Assembly: GCA_003649515.1 (NCBI GenBank)
Contig: QMSC01000005.1
Location: 1 to 18,405 of the forward strand
Direction of reading: 5' to 3'
Length of the DNA: 18,405 nt
Source of the DNA: Thermoprotei archaeon
Lineage (GTDB): Archaea; Thermoproteota; Thermoprotei; Thermofilales; B20-G17
Part shown: positions 1 to 6,112 of the stretch, piece after piece
Numbering within the stretch: position 1 is the first letter of the stretch
How the letters are laid out: every line of letters begins with the position of its first letter
Program-made: the position numbers and the translations under genes
Notes under the pieces: model-generated
The model's input: only the letters and a program-made list of their open reading frames with translations
What the model was told of the DNA's origin: nothing
Databases searched by the model: none

Positions 1-756
1 CACTATCTTCTTAGCCTTACTTTCTAGGTCCTCTCCGCTACCGTAAAGGGTTATTGTAAGCGGGACGCCTAATTCCTTCTTAAATCTGGTTGCATGGGAC
101 TTTATATAGGCTTCCGGAAAGAGCCTATTTACCTTCTTAATTATAGAGGCTATTAGGGACTCGTCGTTGCAGTCGGTTGAGACTTTAAACGTCTTAGATA
201 GGAATGCTCCTGAAAGCTTCACAATGATTTTCTCCAGGTGTTGCTCAAATATCGCTTCTAATTCCTTTGGTACTCCAGGCAAACACACCACGATTTTATC
301 GTCAACTTTCAAGAGGATTCCGGGAGCTGCTCCCACGGGATTCGGTAGCAGTTGTGATCCTTCAGGAACATACGCCATCTTCCTCCTTTCAGGAAGGAGA
401 CTGGGCGTTTTCAAAATACCTTCTGCATGCAAGCGTCTGTACCTTTCTTCTATCATTCTTAAAGCTTCAGGATTTAGGACGAGCTTGCGATTAAATGCCT
501 TAGAAACCGCCTCCAGCGTCATATCATCTTCCGTGGGACCTAGACCGCCACTAGTTATGACCATATCGGCTCCTCTGTTAAAGGCATCGTGTATTGCGCT
601 CACTATTTCATCGATGTCATCTCTAACGGTCACGATTCTCGTGACATAGCATCCTAGGGAGGTTAGCTTTCTGGCGAGCCAGGCGGCGTTAGTGTTTACA
701 ATTAATCCAATGATAAGCTCAGTACCTATTGTAAGTATCTCCACCTTGAGGGGCAT
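1..756 (-). CDS. CinA/MoaB-like nucleotide-binding protein (COG1058), 3' end outside window
   Basis: The visible 252 residues form the MoaB/Mog-fold domain of the CinA family. Residues 6-20 give the opening strand with IGTELIIG, and TSGGLGPTEDD lies at 69-78, matching the family's TTGGLGPTxDD loop. A second motif, LPGVPKELE, is at 159-167. Bacterial relatives are linked to NMN deamidation or ADP-ribose pyrophosphatase activity. Archaeal members usually have this domain alone, near 250-270 residues, so little may be missing. The start ATG at 754-756 is preceded by GAGGTGA, which also holds the TGA stop of the upstream nadM gene, so the two are probably translationally coupled in one operon with a 5-bp gap. 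Adjacency to nadM supports a role in pyridine-nucleotide metabolism, but this is inference. Family assignment is firm; the exact reaction is uncertain. Confidence 0.88.
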   Translation of the reverse strand, partial: MPLKVEILTIGTELIIGLIVNTNAAWLARKLTSLGCYVTRIVTVRDDIDEIVSAIHDAFNRGADMVITSGGLGPTEDDMTLEAVSKAFNRKLVLNPEALRMIEERYRRLHAEGILKTPSLLPERRKMAYVPEGSQLLPNPVGAAPGILLKVDDKIVVCLPGVPKELEAIFEQHLEKIIVKLSGAFLSKTFKVSTDCNDESLIASIIKKVNRLFPEAYIKSHATRFKKELGVPLTITLYGSGEDLESKAKKIV

Positions 757-761
757 GGGCT

Positions 762-1292
762 TCACCTCATTGGAAGTCTGATCTCTTCTGACTTGAATAG
801 ATCCCTTATCCGTTTATCTCCTTCTACTTCCTTAATATACCTTGCAACGCGTTCTGGAACTAGGTTCTCCCATTCACCCTCCTCGGCTATAACCTTTCTG
901 ACATGTTTTCCAGAAAATTCCTCTGCTCTAACCCACGGTATGGGCTCTACTTGATAGCCATGTTTTCTAAAAAGCATTTTCACGAGCTCGTTGTTTGTAA
1001 AGACCGCGTCGAAGGAAGGCGTTAAGCTCTCAACATGTGTAACCCACTCATAATTGTTAGGTACATTTTCTATCGGTATTACATAGACCTTTGACCATAA
1101 GTCTTCTAGGGCGAGCCTGATCATTTCTATTCTCTCACCAGCTGTAAATGGATTATCTTTTAGGTAGTTAAACTGTGCAGCCGTGACTCCTATAACAACT
1201 TCTTGAGATCGGGAGAGAATGTACTTCACTGCTTGAAGGTGACCTAGGTGAAAGGGTTGAAACCTGCCGGGATAGAAAGCTCTCCTGTACAT
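762..1292 (-). CDS. nadM: Nicotinamide-nucleotide adenylyltransferase, archaeal NadM type
   Basis: Makes NAD+ from nicotinamide mononucleotide and ATP in the cytosol. The 176-residue length fits archaeal NadM (about 165-185). The nucleotidyltransferase signature GRFQPFHLGH is at residues 9-18, with the HxGH histidines H15 and H18. The second ATP-binding motif is SGKHVR at 127-132, a variant of the common SGTxxR, with lysine where threonine is usual. The ATG start at 1290-1292 places the first beta strand and GRFQPFH motif where they normally lie. No strong Shine-Dalgarno is seen. A TATA-like stretch about 50 bp upstream may drive the gene. The downstream gene is a CinA/MoaB-like protein 5 bp away, a coherent NAD-related pair. 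Confidence 0.95.
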   Translation of the reverse strand: MYRRAFYPGRFQPFHLGHLQAVKYILSRSQEVVIGVTAAQFNYLKDNPFTAGERIEMIRLALEDLWSKVYVIPIENVPNNYEWVTHVESLTPSFDAVFTNNELVKMLFRKHGYQVEPIPWVRAEEFSGKHVRKVIAEEGEWENLVPERVARYIKEVEGDKRIRDLFKSEEIRLPMR

Positions 1293-1339
1293 GTCTCAGT
1301 ACCAGATTTAGTTATGTCAGGCTCCTATGAATACTTTTA

Positions 1340-1348
1340 CTTAAAAGC
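1340..1348 (-). promoter_or_regulatory. Possible TATA box of nadM
   Basis: On the minus strand this reads CTTTTAAGT, close to an archaeal box A. It lies about 50 bases before the nadM ATG, which would give a short leader of roughly 25 bases. The rest of 1293-1388 holds no gene that I can see. Confidence 0.35.
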
Positions 1349-1388
1349 TATCATAAAGAAAATTAGACAAATTAATGTTCATCGTATA

Positions 1389-1845
1389 CTACTGCTCGTA
1401 AATTTTAATGACCTTCACGTTCCTCGAAACGATCTCGAAATATGCTTTCCTTAAGTCAAGGCCCTTAACGCTTACTCCGTCTCCGCTCTCAAGATCCTCC
1501 AAGACATAATCCTTATCCTCCTCTATTTCCACAGATTTTAGATCGAGTTCTTCTAAGACCGAGGTCTTAAGAAAACGTAGAAACCATATTTCTTTGACAG
1601 CTCTAGAAATCCCTTCAGATCCCTTTGAGGACTACTCTTTCCTTCGAAACCATAGACTCGTCTCTCGAGCTCGTGATAGTTCCATGGAACATAGGTTGTA
1701 ATCAGAGGTAATCCCATCTTCTTTATGACCTTTAGAACAGATTCCCAGTTTTCCCTTAACACGCGCCAGTAATGGAATTCTCCTGAGAGAAGCGGACGAT
1801 CTTTCCGTTAATAACTAAACCTTTAGACGTTATTTTTACCTGCAT
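1389..1845 (-). pseudogene. Remnant of a GH35-type beta-galactosidase, frameshifted and internally deleted
   Basis: Three pieces in different frames reconstruct the two ends of one glycosidase. From ATG at 1843-1845 the frame reads MQVKITSKGLVINGKIVR. A one-base loss near 1792 moves the continuation to another frame, which reads LLSGEFHYWR and then TTYVPWNYHE, typical of GH35 N-termini. This frame runs through YGFYVFLRP to about 1563 and stops at a TAG. In intact relatives LRP continues as LRPGPYICAEW. Here the sequence jumps to a third frame of about 57 residues (from TSVLEELDL to KVIKIYEQ, stop TAG at 1389-1391), which looks like a C-terminal beta-sandwich end. Intact enzymes have several hundred more residues, so the catalytic core is gone. 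I see the frames directly; the GH35 family call comes from motif recall and is likely. Confidence 0.75.
1554..1569. repeat. Perfect 7-bp inverted repeat at the deletion junction
   Basis: TAAGACC-GA-GGTCTTA is a perfect inverted repeat with a 2-base spacer. It sits exactly where the N-terminal and C-terminal pieces of the broken glycosidase meet. It may have taken part in, or been created by, the deletion; it could also be chance. Confidence 0.6.
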
Positions 1846-1957
1846 GTTTATCGAAATGCTTTAACCCTAACAAGTTTACCCATTTTTCGTAAAATGATTT
1901 CTCTTCCGACTCCAAACCTTTTAGCTTGAAATAAAACTGCGACAAATTATCGTTCAT
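1823..1957 (-). CDS. Small 44-residue ORF of unknown function
   Basis: ATG at 1955-1957 lies 11 bases after the stop of the sugar isomerase-like gene. The frame ends with TAA at 1823-1825, overlapping the start of the broken glycosidase by 23 bases. The product starts MNDNLSQFYFKLKG and is hydrophilic, with no transmembrane segment. No convincing Shine-Dalgarno precedes it. I do not recognise a family. It may be a real small protein, the relic of a deleted gene's end, or a chance frame. Its position between isomerase and glycosidase suggests it belonged to the same sugar operon. Confidence 0.3.
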   Translation of the reverse strand: MNDNLSQFYFKLKGLESEEKSFYEKWVNLLGLKHFDKHAGKNNV

Positions 1958-1968
1958 TGTATAGGTTT

Positions 1969-2904
1969 CTATTGATGCTTTCTCTTCTCCCTTATGACTT
2001 TAAGCAATCTCCAAGGCCTGATTTCCTTGTCTATCTCGCTATCTCTTAACCAAAGGAACTCTATCAATTCCCTAGCCTCTAGTACGTGCTCTACGTGCTG
2101 CTCTATATCGTTCCCCTGGATTTCACAGATTATGGGACCCATGAATCCGACGTCCCTCATTTTAGAGATAACTTTCCTGAAGTCAACTGCGTTGTTCATC
2201 CACACTGGTTGGTGATCCATGTAGCCGCCCCAGTAATGGTTCACTCCGTGGAAGTGAAACTCTATAGTTCTATCCTTCCATAGCTCAATAAGCTCTACAG
2301 GGTCGTATCCTCCCATTATAACATGGCCTATGTCTATGTTCACGCCGAACTCGCTTGGTTTAAAGTGTTCGAAAAGTCTTTTTAATCTCCTCACACTACC
2401 CGTTTCATACCCTACCTTCATCCCATGGGATTTAGCGTAATCGACAGCTTTCCTGGCGAAAAGTATCTCGTACTCTAGGATTTCATCATCACTTCTAATA
2501 AAGCCAGAAGTCTGCCGTCCTGGATGGAATGTTACTATTTCTACGTCAAGTTTCCTAGCGAGTTCTAAACACTCCATGTATTGCCTGATCGACTCTTCTC
2601 GAATACCTATGTTACAGCTAGCTATATTCAGGTCCAGATGGGGGCTGTGAATAGTCACTAAATCGAACATCGATAGCAGGTCTTCAAGTTTCTTAATGTC
2701 TTTATTGCTCATTTCTCTAACCCATACGCCTACATTAGGAATGTTGTAAGGCCAGCCGATCTGTGCCTGATACTTGACTGGAACTAGTTCGAAGGTCCTT
2801 ATACCCGCCTTAACCACTATACTAATTGCTTGTTCAAGAGTTTCGTTATACGTTAGAGGCATAAAATGGGTCGAGACGCCTATATACCTACCGATATCGT
2901 TCAT
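1969..2904 (-). CDS. Sugar phosphate isomerase/epimerase-like TIM-barrel protein (xylose-isomerase-like, AP endonuclease 2 fold)
   Basis: The protein has the metal-binding pattern of the xylose-isomerase-like TIM barrel (PF01261). Counted from the upstream GTG this is HSPHLD at 102-107, HPG at 143-145, ETG with E183, DIGH with D207 and H210, FHFHG with H233/H235, and CEIQG with E277. Such enzymes isomerise or epimerise sugars or sugar acids; the substrate is unknown. I prefer ATG at 2902-2904 (311 residues). A TATA-like TTATTTTT at 2936-2943 would place transcription start near 2913. The in-frame GTG at 2950-2952 would lie upstream of that box and adds 16 unlikely residues. Downstream is the relic of a beta-galactosidase, so this was probably part of a sugar-use operon. 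The fold is nearly certain; the reaction is not assigned. Confidence 0.87.
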   Translation of the reverse strand: MNDIGRYIGVSTHFMPLTYNETLEQAISIVVKAGIRTFELVPVKYQAQIGWPYNIPNVGVWVREMSNKDIKKLEDLLSMFDLVTIHSPHLDLNIASCNIGIREESIRQYMECLELARKLDVEIVTFHPGRQTSGFIRSDDEILEYEILFARKAVDYAKSHGMKVGYETGSVRRLKRLFEHFKPSEFGVNIDIGHVIMGGYDPVELIELWKDRTIEFHFHGVNHYWGGYMDHQPVWMNNAVDFRKVISKMRDVGFMGPIICEIQGNDIEQHVEHVLEARELIEFLWLRDSEIDKEIRPWRLLKVIREKRKHQ

Positions 2905-2935
2905 GGTATCGCCAGTCTTAGTATCAGGCGTACAC

Positions 2936-2943
2936 AAAAATAA
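2936..2943 (-). promoter_or_regulatory. Possible TATA box of the sugar isomerase-like gene
   Basis: Minus-strand TTATTTTT, about 35 bases before the ATG at 2904. It supports the shorter start and suggests the gene has its own promoter, separate from the regulator operon upstream. Confidence 0.35.
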
Positions 2944-3027
2944 GCTTGCCACACTGGAGCTTCTTTATCAACTGTACGAGTAAAGAGTGTGGAATCTCAA
3001 TTGAGTGTGAAAGGAAATCTTCGGTCC

Positions 3028-3420
3028 TTAGTCGGAAGTCTTGATAACCACTTCCGGTAATAGTATATCGTCCAGATTTATGTTCAGTACGCGGAATATC
3101 TTTTCGCGTAGGGGTCTCTTACTTCGTACGAGGTAGCATATGCTGCAGAACATAACGGATGCTGCTTTTTTATCGTTTTCGAAGAGCTTTTTAGCAACCA
3201 TCTTGCTTACTTCAACAACCTCAGGATCGCTTACTAGTATGCTGTAAAGTTTCGCTCCTCGTTTAGATCTTGAGTAGTAGCTTATTGTTGCCTGTGTAGT
3301 ACCAAGCTTTTTAGCAACCTCGATTTGTGAAAGCCCGTACTCAAGCGTTAAGGCTCTGGCAATGAGGTTTCTTACTGCTGGGAGAATGTACTTCGAGTAT
3401 ACTTCGCAAAAGGTCCTTAT
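3028..3420 (-). CDS. HTH transcriptional regulator (COG2522-like) with an apparent ATA start codon
   Basis: A 130-residue frame with a clear helix-turn-helix at about 29-54 (GLSQIEVAKKLGTTQATISY, then YSRSKRG). It follows an N-terminal helix FCEVYSKYILPAVRNLIARAL, typical of small archaeal regulators of this type. A C-terminal part has a CxxC pair, FCSICY, at 91-96. The in-frame TGA at 3427-3429 bars any earlier start. No ATG, GTG or TTG occurs before Met74, far inside the domain. ATA at 3418-3420 lies 6 bases after a near-perfect GGAGGTGA (3427-3434) and matches the expected N-terminus. ATA initiation or a one-base sequencing/indel error are the two explanations. It lies 18 bp after the cysteine-synthase-like gene, whose promoter carries palindromes it may bind. 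Confidence 0.85.
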   Translation of the reverse strand: MRTFCEVYSKYILPAVRNLIARALTLEYGLSQIEVAKKLGTTQATISYYSRSKRGAKLYSILVSDPEVVEVSKMVAKKLFENDKKAASVMFCSICYLVRSKRPLREKIFRVLNINLDDILLPEVVIKTSD

Positions 3421-3426
3421 GGAGGG

Positions 3427-3434
3427 TCACCTCC
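3427..3434 (-). promoter_or_regulatory. Strong ribosome binding site that fixes the ATA start
   Basis: Minus-strand GGAGGTGA, an almost complete anti-16S match. It overlaps the in-frame TGA that precedes the regulator and ends 6 bases before ATA at 3418-3420. Ideal spacing makes ATA the natural initiation site. Confidence 0.8.
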
Positions 3435-3438
3435 AGTA

Positions 3439-4407
3439 CTAATAATTAAAGGTCGTACGGGGCTTTAAATATTCCCTGAACTCTTCAATGTATTTAAATG
3501 CATCATCCGGGAATATCAGGATGTAGGTTCCAGGACCGTACTTATCCCTTATTTTCTTAAACGCCTGATAGACGGCTCCAGAACTTAAGCCTATGAGGAT
3601 TCCTTCAAGCCTGGCTATTTCTATGGCCCCCTCTATAGCTTCTCTACTTCTCACGTCAACTACCTCATCTATCTTCACGTGGGCTATCCACTTGGGGCGC
3701 GTTTCGATCCTCTTAATGCCAGGTATTTTGTTTCCTGGAGAGGGCTCTACGCCGACGACCTTTACGTCATAAAATGTTTCCTTAAACCGAGCTGCTAAGG
3801 CGGCTATGTGACCCGAGGTTCCTACGCCAGCGATGATGCACTTAGGCTTCTTTCCTAGGACTTCTAGCTGCTTTAAGAGCTCTAGCGAAGTGTAATTGTA
3901 ATGCGCTTCGAAATTGGCGTCATTTTCGAACTGGTTCAAGTTTAAAGCCTTATCCTCCGCGGCTTTCTTCTTCACGTATTCTATGAAGGTTCTGTCTATG
4001 ACTTCAAATTCCGTACGCACAACCTCTGCTCCCAGAACCTTTAAGAGAATTTCAGTGGTCTCCGGGGTTCCCTTAGGGATGAATGCCCTAAACTTCTTAC
4101 CGTAGATGTTGGATAGAGCTACCAGCGCTATGCCGACGTTACCTGAAGTAGCTTCATATAACTTGTCGAAATGCAATCCTTTCTCTAAAGCTTTTCTGAA
4201 CATGTTCCAAATGGCCCTATCCTTTATGCTATGGCTAAATGGGTTGTAAAATTCAAGCTTAGCCCAGACCTCATGGGTCTCATCCGAAACCTTGCTTAAT
4301 TTCAGCAATGGGGTTGGCCAGTTCTCAGTAAGTAGTGATTCGGGGTCCTCGAACACTCTATACCTCCTTTTTAGCTTATCCTCTATAGCTTCCTGCAATG
4401 TCTCCAA
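3439..4407 (-). CDS. PLP-dependent cysteine synthase family protein (CysK/CysM-like)
   Basis: Fold-type II PLP enzyme that probably makes cysteine from O-acetylserine or O-phosphoserine and sulfide. The Schiff-base lysine is K62 in NPFSHSIKDRA. The substrate loop TSGN is at 87-90, NQFENDAN at 158-165, the PLP phosphate loop GVGTSG at 194-199, and the pyridine-N serine region LSSGA at 274-278. The 322-residue length fits the family, and no CBS domain is present. The histidine in NPFSHSIKDR, where Gly or Arg is common, and the valine in TSGNVG are mild variants. The start is TTG at 4405-4407, directly abutting the palindromic promoter, so the message may be leaderless. It is followed 18 bp later by the HTH regulator. 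O-phosphoserine versus O-acetylserine preference cannot be decided here. Confidence 0.9.
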   Translation of the reverse strand: METLQEAIEDKLKRRYRVFEDPESLLTENWPTPLLKLSKVSDETHEVWAKLEFYNPFSHSIKDRAIWNMFRKALEKGLHFDKLYEATSGNVGIALVALSNIYGKKFRAFIPKGTPETTEILLKVLGAEVVRTEFEVIDRTFIEYVKKKAAEDKALNLNQFENDANFEAHYNYTSLELLKQLEVLGKKPKCIIAGVGTSGHIAALAARFKETFYDVKVVGVEPSPGNKIPGIKRIETRPKWIAHVKIDEVVDVRSREAIEGAIEIARLEGILIGLSSGAVYQAFKKIRDKYGPGTYILIFPDDAFKYIEEFREYLKPRTTFNY

Positions 4408-4409
4408 TA

Positions 4410-4437
4410 TATAACACCGTTATATAACACTGTTATA
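4410..4437. promoter_or_regulatory. Two overlapping 15-bp palindromes, putative operator over the cysteine synthase promoter
   Basis: Site 1 is TATAAC-ACC-GTTATA (4410-4424) and site 2 is TATAAC-ACT-GTTATA (4423-4437). The arms are perfect, centres are 13 bp apart, and the sites share two bases. They occupy the TATA-box region just upstream of the TTG start. This is the expected layout for repression by a dimeric HTH protein that blocks TBP, and the second gene of the operon encodes one. The repeats are seen directly; the regulator pairing is inferred. Confidence 0.75.
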
Positions 4438-4553
4438 GTAACGAAATACAATCTCCTTAATAAACATTCCGGTGGCGTTTGGGAAGTTTCTTAGACGGAG
4501 GATAGAGGGACTTGGTGAATACTGAGTAAGGTTCCTACCTTAGAGGGCTTTGC

Positions 4554-4658
4554 ATGAGCGACTTAATAAACAATATAAGCTGCTTGCACATAAAAGATCG
4601 TGAACCATTTAATTGGTCACATTACGTGGATTTAATGCTGGTGCTTTATCTTGAGTAG
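4554..4658 (+). CDS. Small 34-residue ORF overlapping the HEPN gene start
   Basis: ATG at 4554-4556 to TAG at 4656-4658, reading MSDLINNISC and later DREPFNWSHYVDLMLVLYLE. Its end overlaps the TTG start of the HEPN gene by 8 bases, which would allow translational coupling. HEPN proteins are often preceded by a minimal nucleotidyltransferase gene, but this peptide has no GSxxxGxxxxxSDxD motif. It may be the stub of a lost partner or a chance frame. No Shine-Dalgarno is obvious. The rest of 4441-4553 shows nothing I can name. Confidence 0.3.
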   Translation: MSDLINNISCLHIKDREPFNWSHYVDLMLVLYLE

Positions 4659-5040
4659 GGCAGAAAGTTGGTTGAAACAAGCTGAGAAGGATCTTAAACA
4701 TGCAGAGTTTTCTCTCAAAATAGGAGAATATGAATGGGCTTGTTTTGCAGCTCACCAGGCGGTATGGAAGGCTCTAAAAGCGTTTCTATTATCATGCGGC
4801 GCGGACGTTAGAAGCAATAGTATTACGGTTCTCTTAAAGGAAGTTTCGAGGCGAATAAAGGTGCCACAAGAGTTTTCAGATGTAGCCCTTATTCTTGACT
4901 CGTATTACATGCTCTTTCGATATCCCGACATAGTTCCGGAAGCATTTCCATCAGCAGCTGATGCGCAAAAAGACGCTAGGAACGCGTTGATGGGCGCTAA
5001 GAGAATCATTGACTTCATTAGGGGTGTAATTAGGGAGTAA
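4651..5040 (+). CDS. HEPN domain protein (COG2250-like), without a nucleotidyltransferase partner
   Basis: A 129-residue all-helical protein filled by one HEPN domain. Helix 1 has WLKQAEKDLKHAEFSL at 7-22. The family core YEWACFAAHQAVWKALKAF is at 27-45. A late LDSYYMLFRYPD at 82-93 corresponds to the usual LD-x-x-Y...RYP motif. HEPN proteins are commonly the helical half of HEPN-MNT toxin-antitoxin pairs, but no MNT gene with the GS-x-x-x-G / DxD signature is found on either side. The start is TTG at 4651-4653 with a weak GGTG about 7 bases before; an in-frame TAA at 4633-4635 blocks longer versions. A typical Rx4-6H RNase motif is not evident, which favours the non-nuclease COG2250 group. 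Function unknown. Confidence 0.85.
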   Translation: MSRAESWLKQAEKDLKHAEFSLKIGEYEWACFAAHQAVWKALKAFLLSCGADVRSNSITVLLKEVSRRIKVPQEFSDVALILDSYYMLFRYPDIVPEAFPSAADAQKDARNALMGAKRIIDFIRGVIRE

Positions 5041-5171
5041 TCGGCTACTAAATGCAGGTGATTCGAGTATATGAGGTAGGGTTATGAAGGCTGATCCGAG
5101 TACCTAAATGAGCAAACAGCCTAGGAGGGCTTTAGAAAAGATTTTTGTAGTACTCTAAAGTCTATTAAAAT

Positions 5172-6056
5172 ATGTTAAGGACAGGGCTTAGGCGCATAGA
5201 TGGTGAGGTTTTTTACATAGAAAAGCTCCATAAGGGCGTTTATACCTTAACGAAAGTGAATCGTATTTACTGTCGAAGGAAGAGCCAATACCAGCTCATA
5301 GAAATATTCGACTCAGAGGGCTATGGAGTTAGTTTATACTTGGACGGGACAACCCAAATAAGCAGTGCAGACGAATTCATATACCATGAATCGTTTGTTC
5401 ACCCAGTAATGTTATCTCATCCAAATCCCCGTGAGGTCCTAATAATTGGTGGAGGGGACGGCGGGGTGTTGAGGGAGGTTCTAAAACACTCCTGTGTAGA
5501 GAGGGTTGACATGGTAGAAATAGATGCCGAGGTTATAGAGTCTGTAAGAAAGTTTTTTGGCCCCTCATTCTCAAAGGTTTTTGAAGATCCCAAGGCTAGG
5601 ATCATCATCGATGACGGAGCGAGTTTTCTGCGCAGTTCCACCAAAAAATACGATGTTATTTTCGCTGACGTTACTGATGAAATAGGTCCTGCCGCCACTT
5701 TTTATAAAATGGAGATCTTTCGCGCCATGAAAGAAAGGCTTAAAGAGGAAGGCATAGTGTGCTTACAGTCTCTGGGAATTGTCGAGCATGTAGGAGCTCA
5801 AAGCAGACTTAAGAGGGCTTTAAAAGATCTCTTCAAGAATGTGGGCGTGTATGTAGTGTACGTTCCCTCATTCACTGGCTTGTGGTCCTTTACCTATGCG
5901 TCTGACAGCTGTAACCCTGCTGCCATGTCTGAAGAGGAGCTTAGGAAGAGGATCAGCAAGAGGGGTTTAGATCTAAAATTCTATAACCCTGAGGTGCATG
6001 ATCTACTGTTTAAGTCAGCCTATTATATTAAAGTGTTAGAGGAGGTCTTTTGGTGA
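5172..6056 (+). CDS. speE: Spermidine synthase-like polyamine aminopropyltransferase
   Basis: Transfers aminopropyl from decarboxylated S-adenosylmethionine to a diamine or agmatine; archaeal enzymes vary in acceptor. The 294-residue length fits. The N-terminal beta domain has SQYQLIEI (38-45), LDGTTQ (57-62) and DEFIYHESFVHP (67-78). The Rossmann methyltransferase-like core has GGGDGG at 93-98, E116 in VEID for the nucleoside ribose, DDGA at 147-150, and the gatekeeper loop DVTDEIGPA at 166-174, with D166 and D169 in the catalytic positions. E170 replaces the common proline of DxxDPxGPA. ATG at 5172 has A/T-rich TTTAGAAAAGATTTTTG (5131-5147) upstream, so a short or leaderless transcript is plausible. 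Upstream 5041-5171 holds no gene. Threonine ammonia-lyase follows 56 bp later. Confidence 0.93.
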   Translation: MLRTGLRRIDGEVFYIEKLHKGVYTLTKVNRIYCRRKSQYQLIEIFDSEGYGVSLYLDGTTQISSADEFIYHESFVHPVMLSHPNPREVLIIGGGDGGVLREVLKHSCVERVDMVEIDAEVIESVRKFFGPSFSKVFEDPKARIIIDDGASFLRSSTKKYDVIFADVTDEIGPAATFYKMEIFRAMKERLKEEGIVCLQSLGIVEHVGAQSRLKRALKDLFKNVGVYVVYVPSFTGLWSFTYASDSCNPAAMSEEELRKRISKRGLDLKFYNPEVHDLLFKSAYYIKVLEEVFW

Positions 6057-6112
6057 TGGTAAACATTAAACTTAGACTTTCAAGATGTAAGGCTAAAGCT
6101 TGAGGTGCCCCC

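Noticed and set aside
167..649. Long plus-strand frame opposite the CinA-like gene
   Set aside because: It is the antisense shadow of a well-supported minus-strand gene, with serine-rich composition and no recognisable motif.
4470..4523. Short frame VAFGKFLRRRIEGLGEY before the HEPN gene
   Set aside because: Seventeen codons, no ribosome site, no family recognised.
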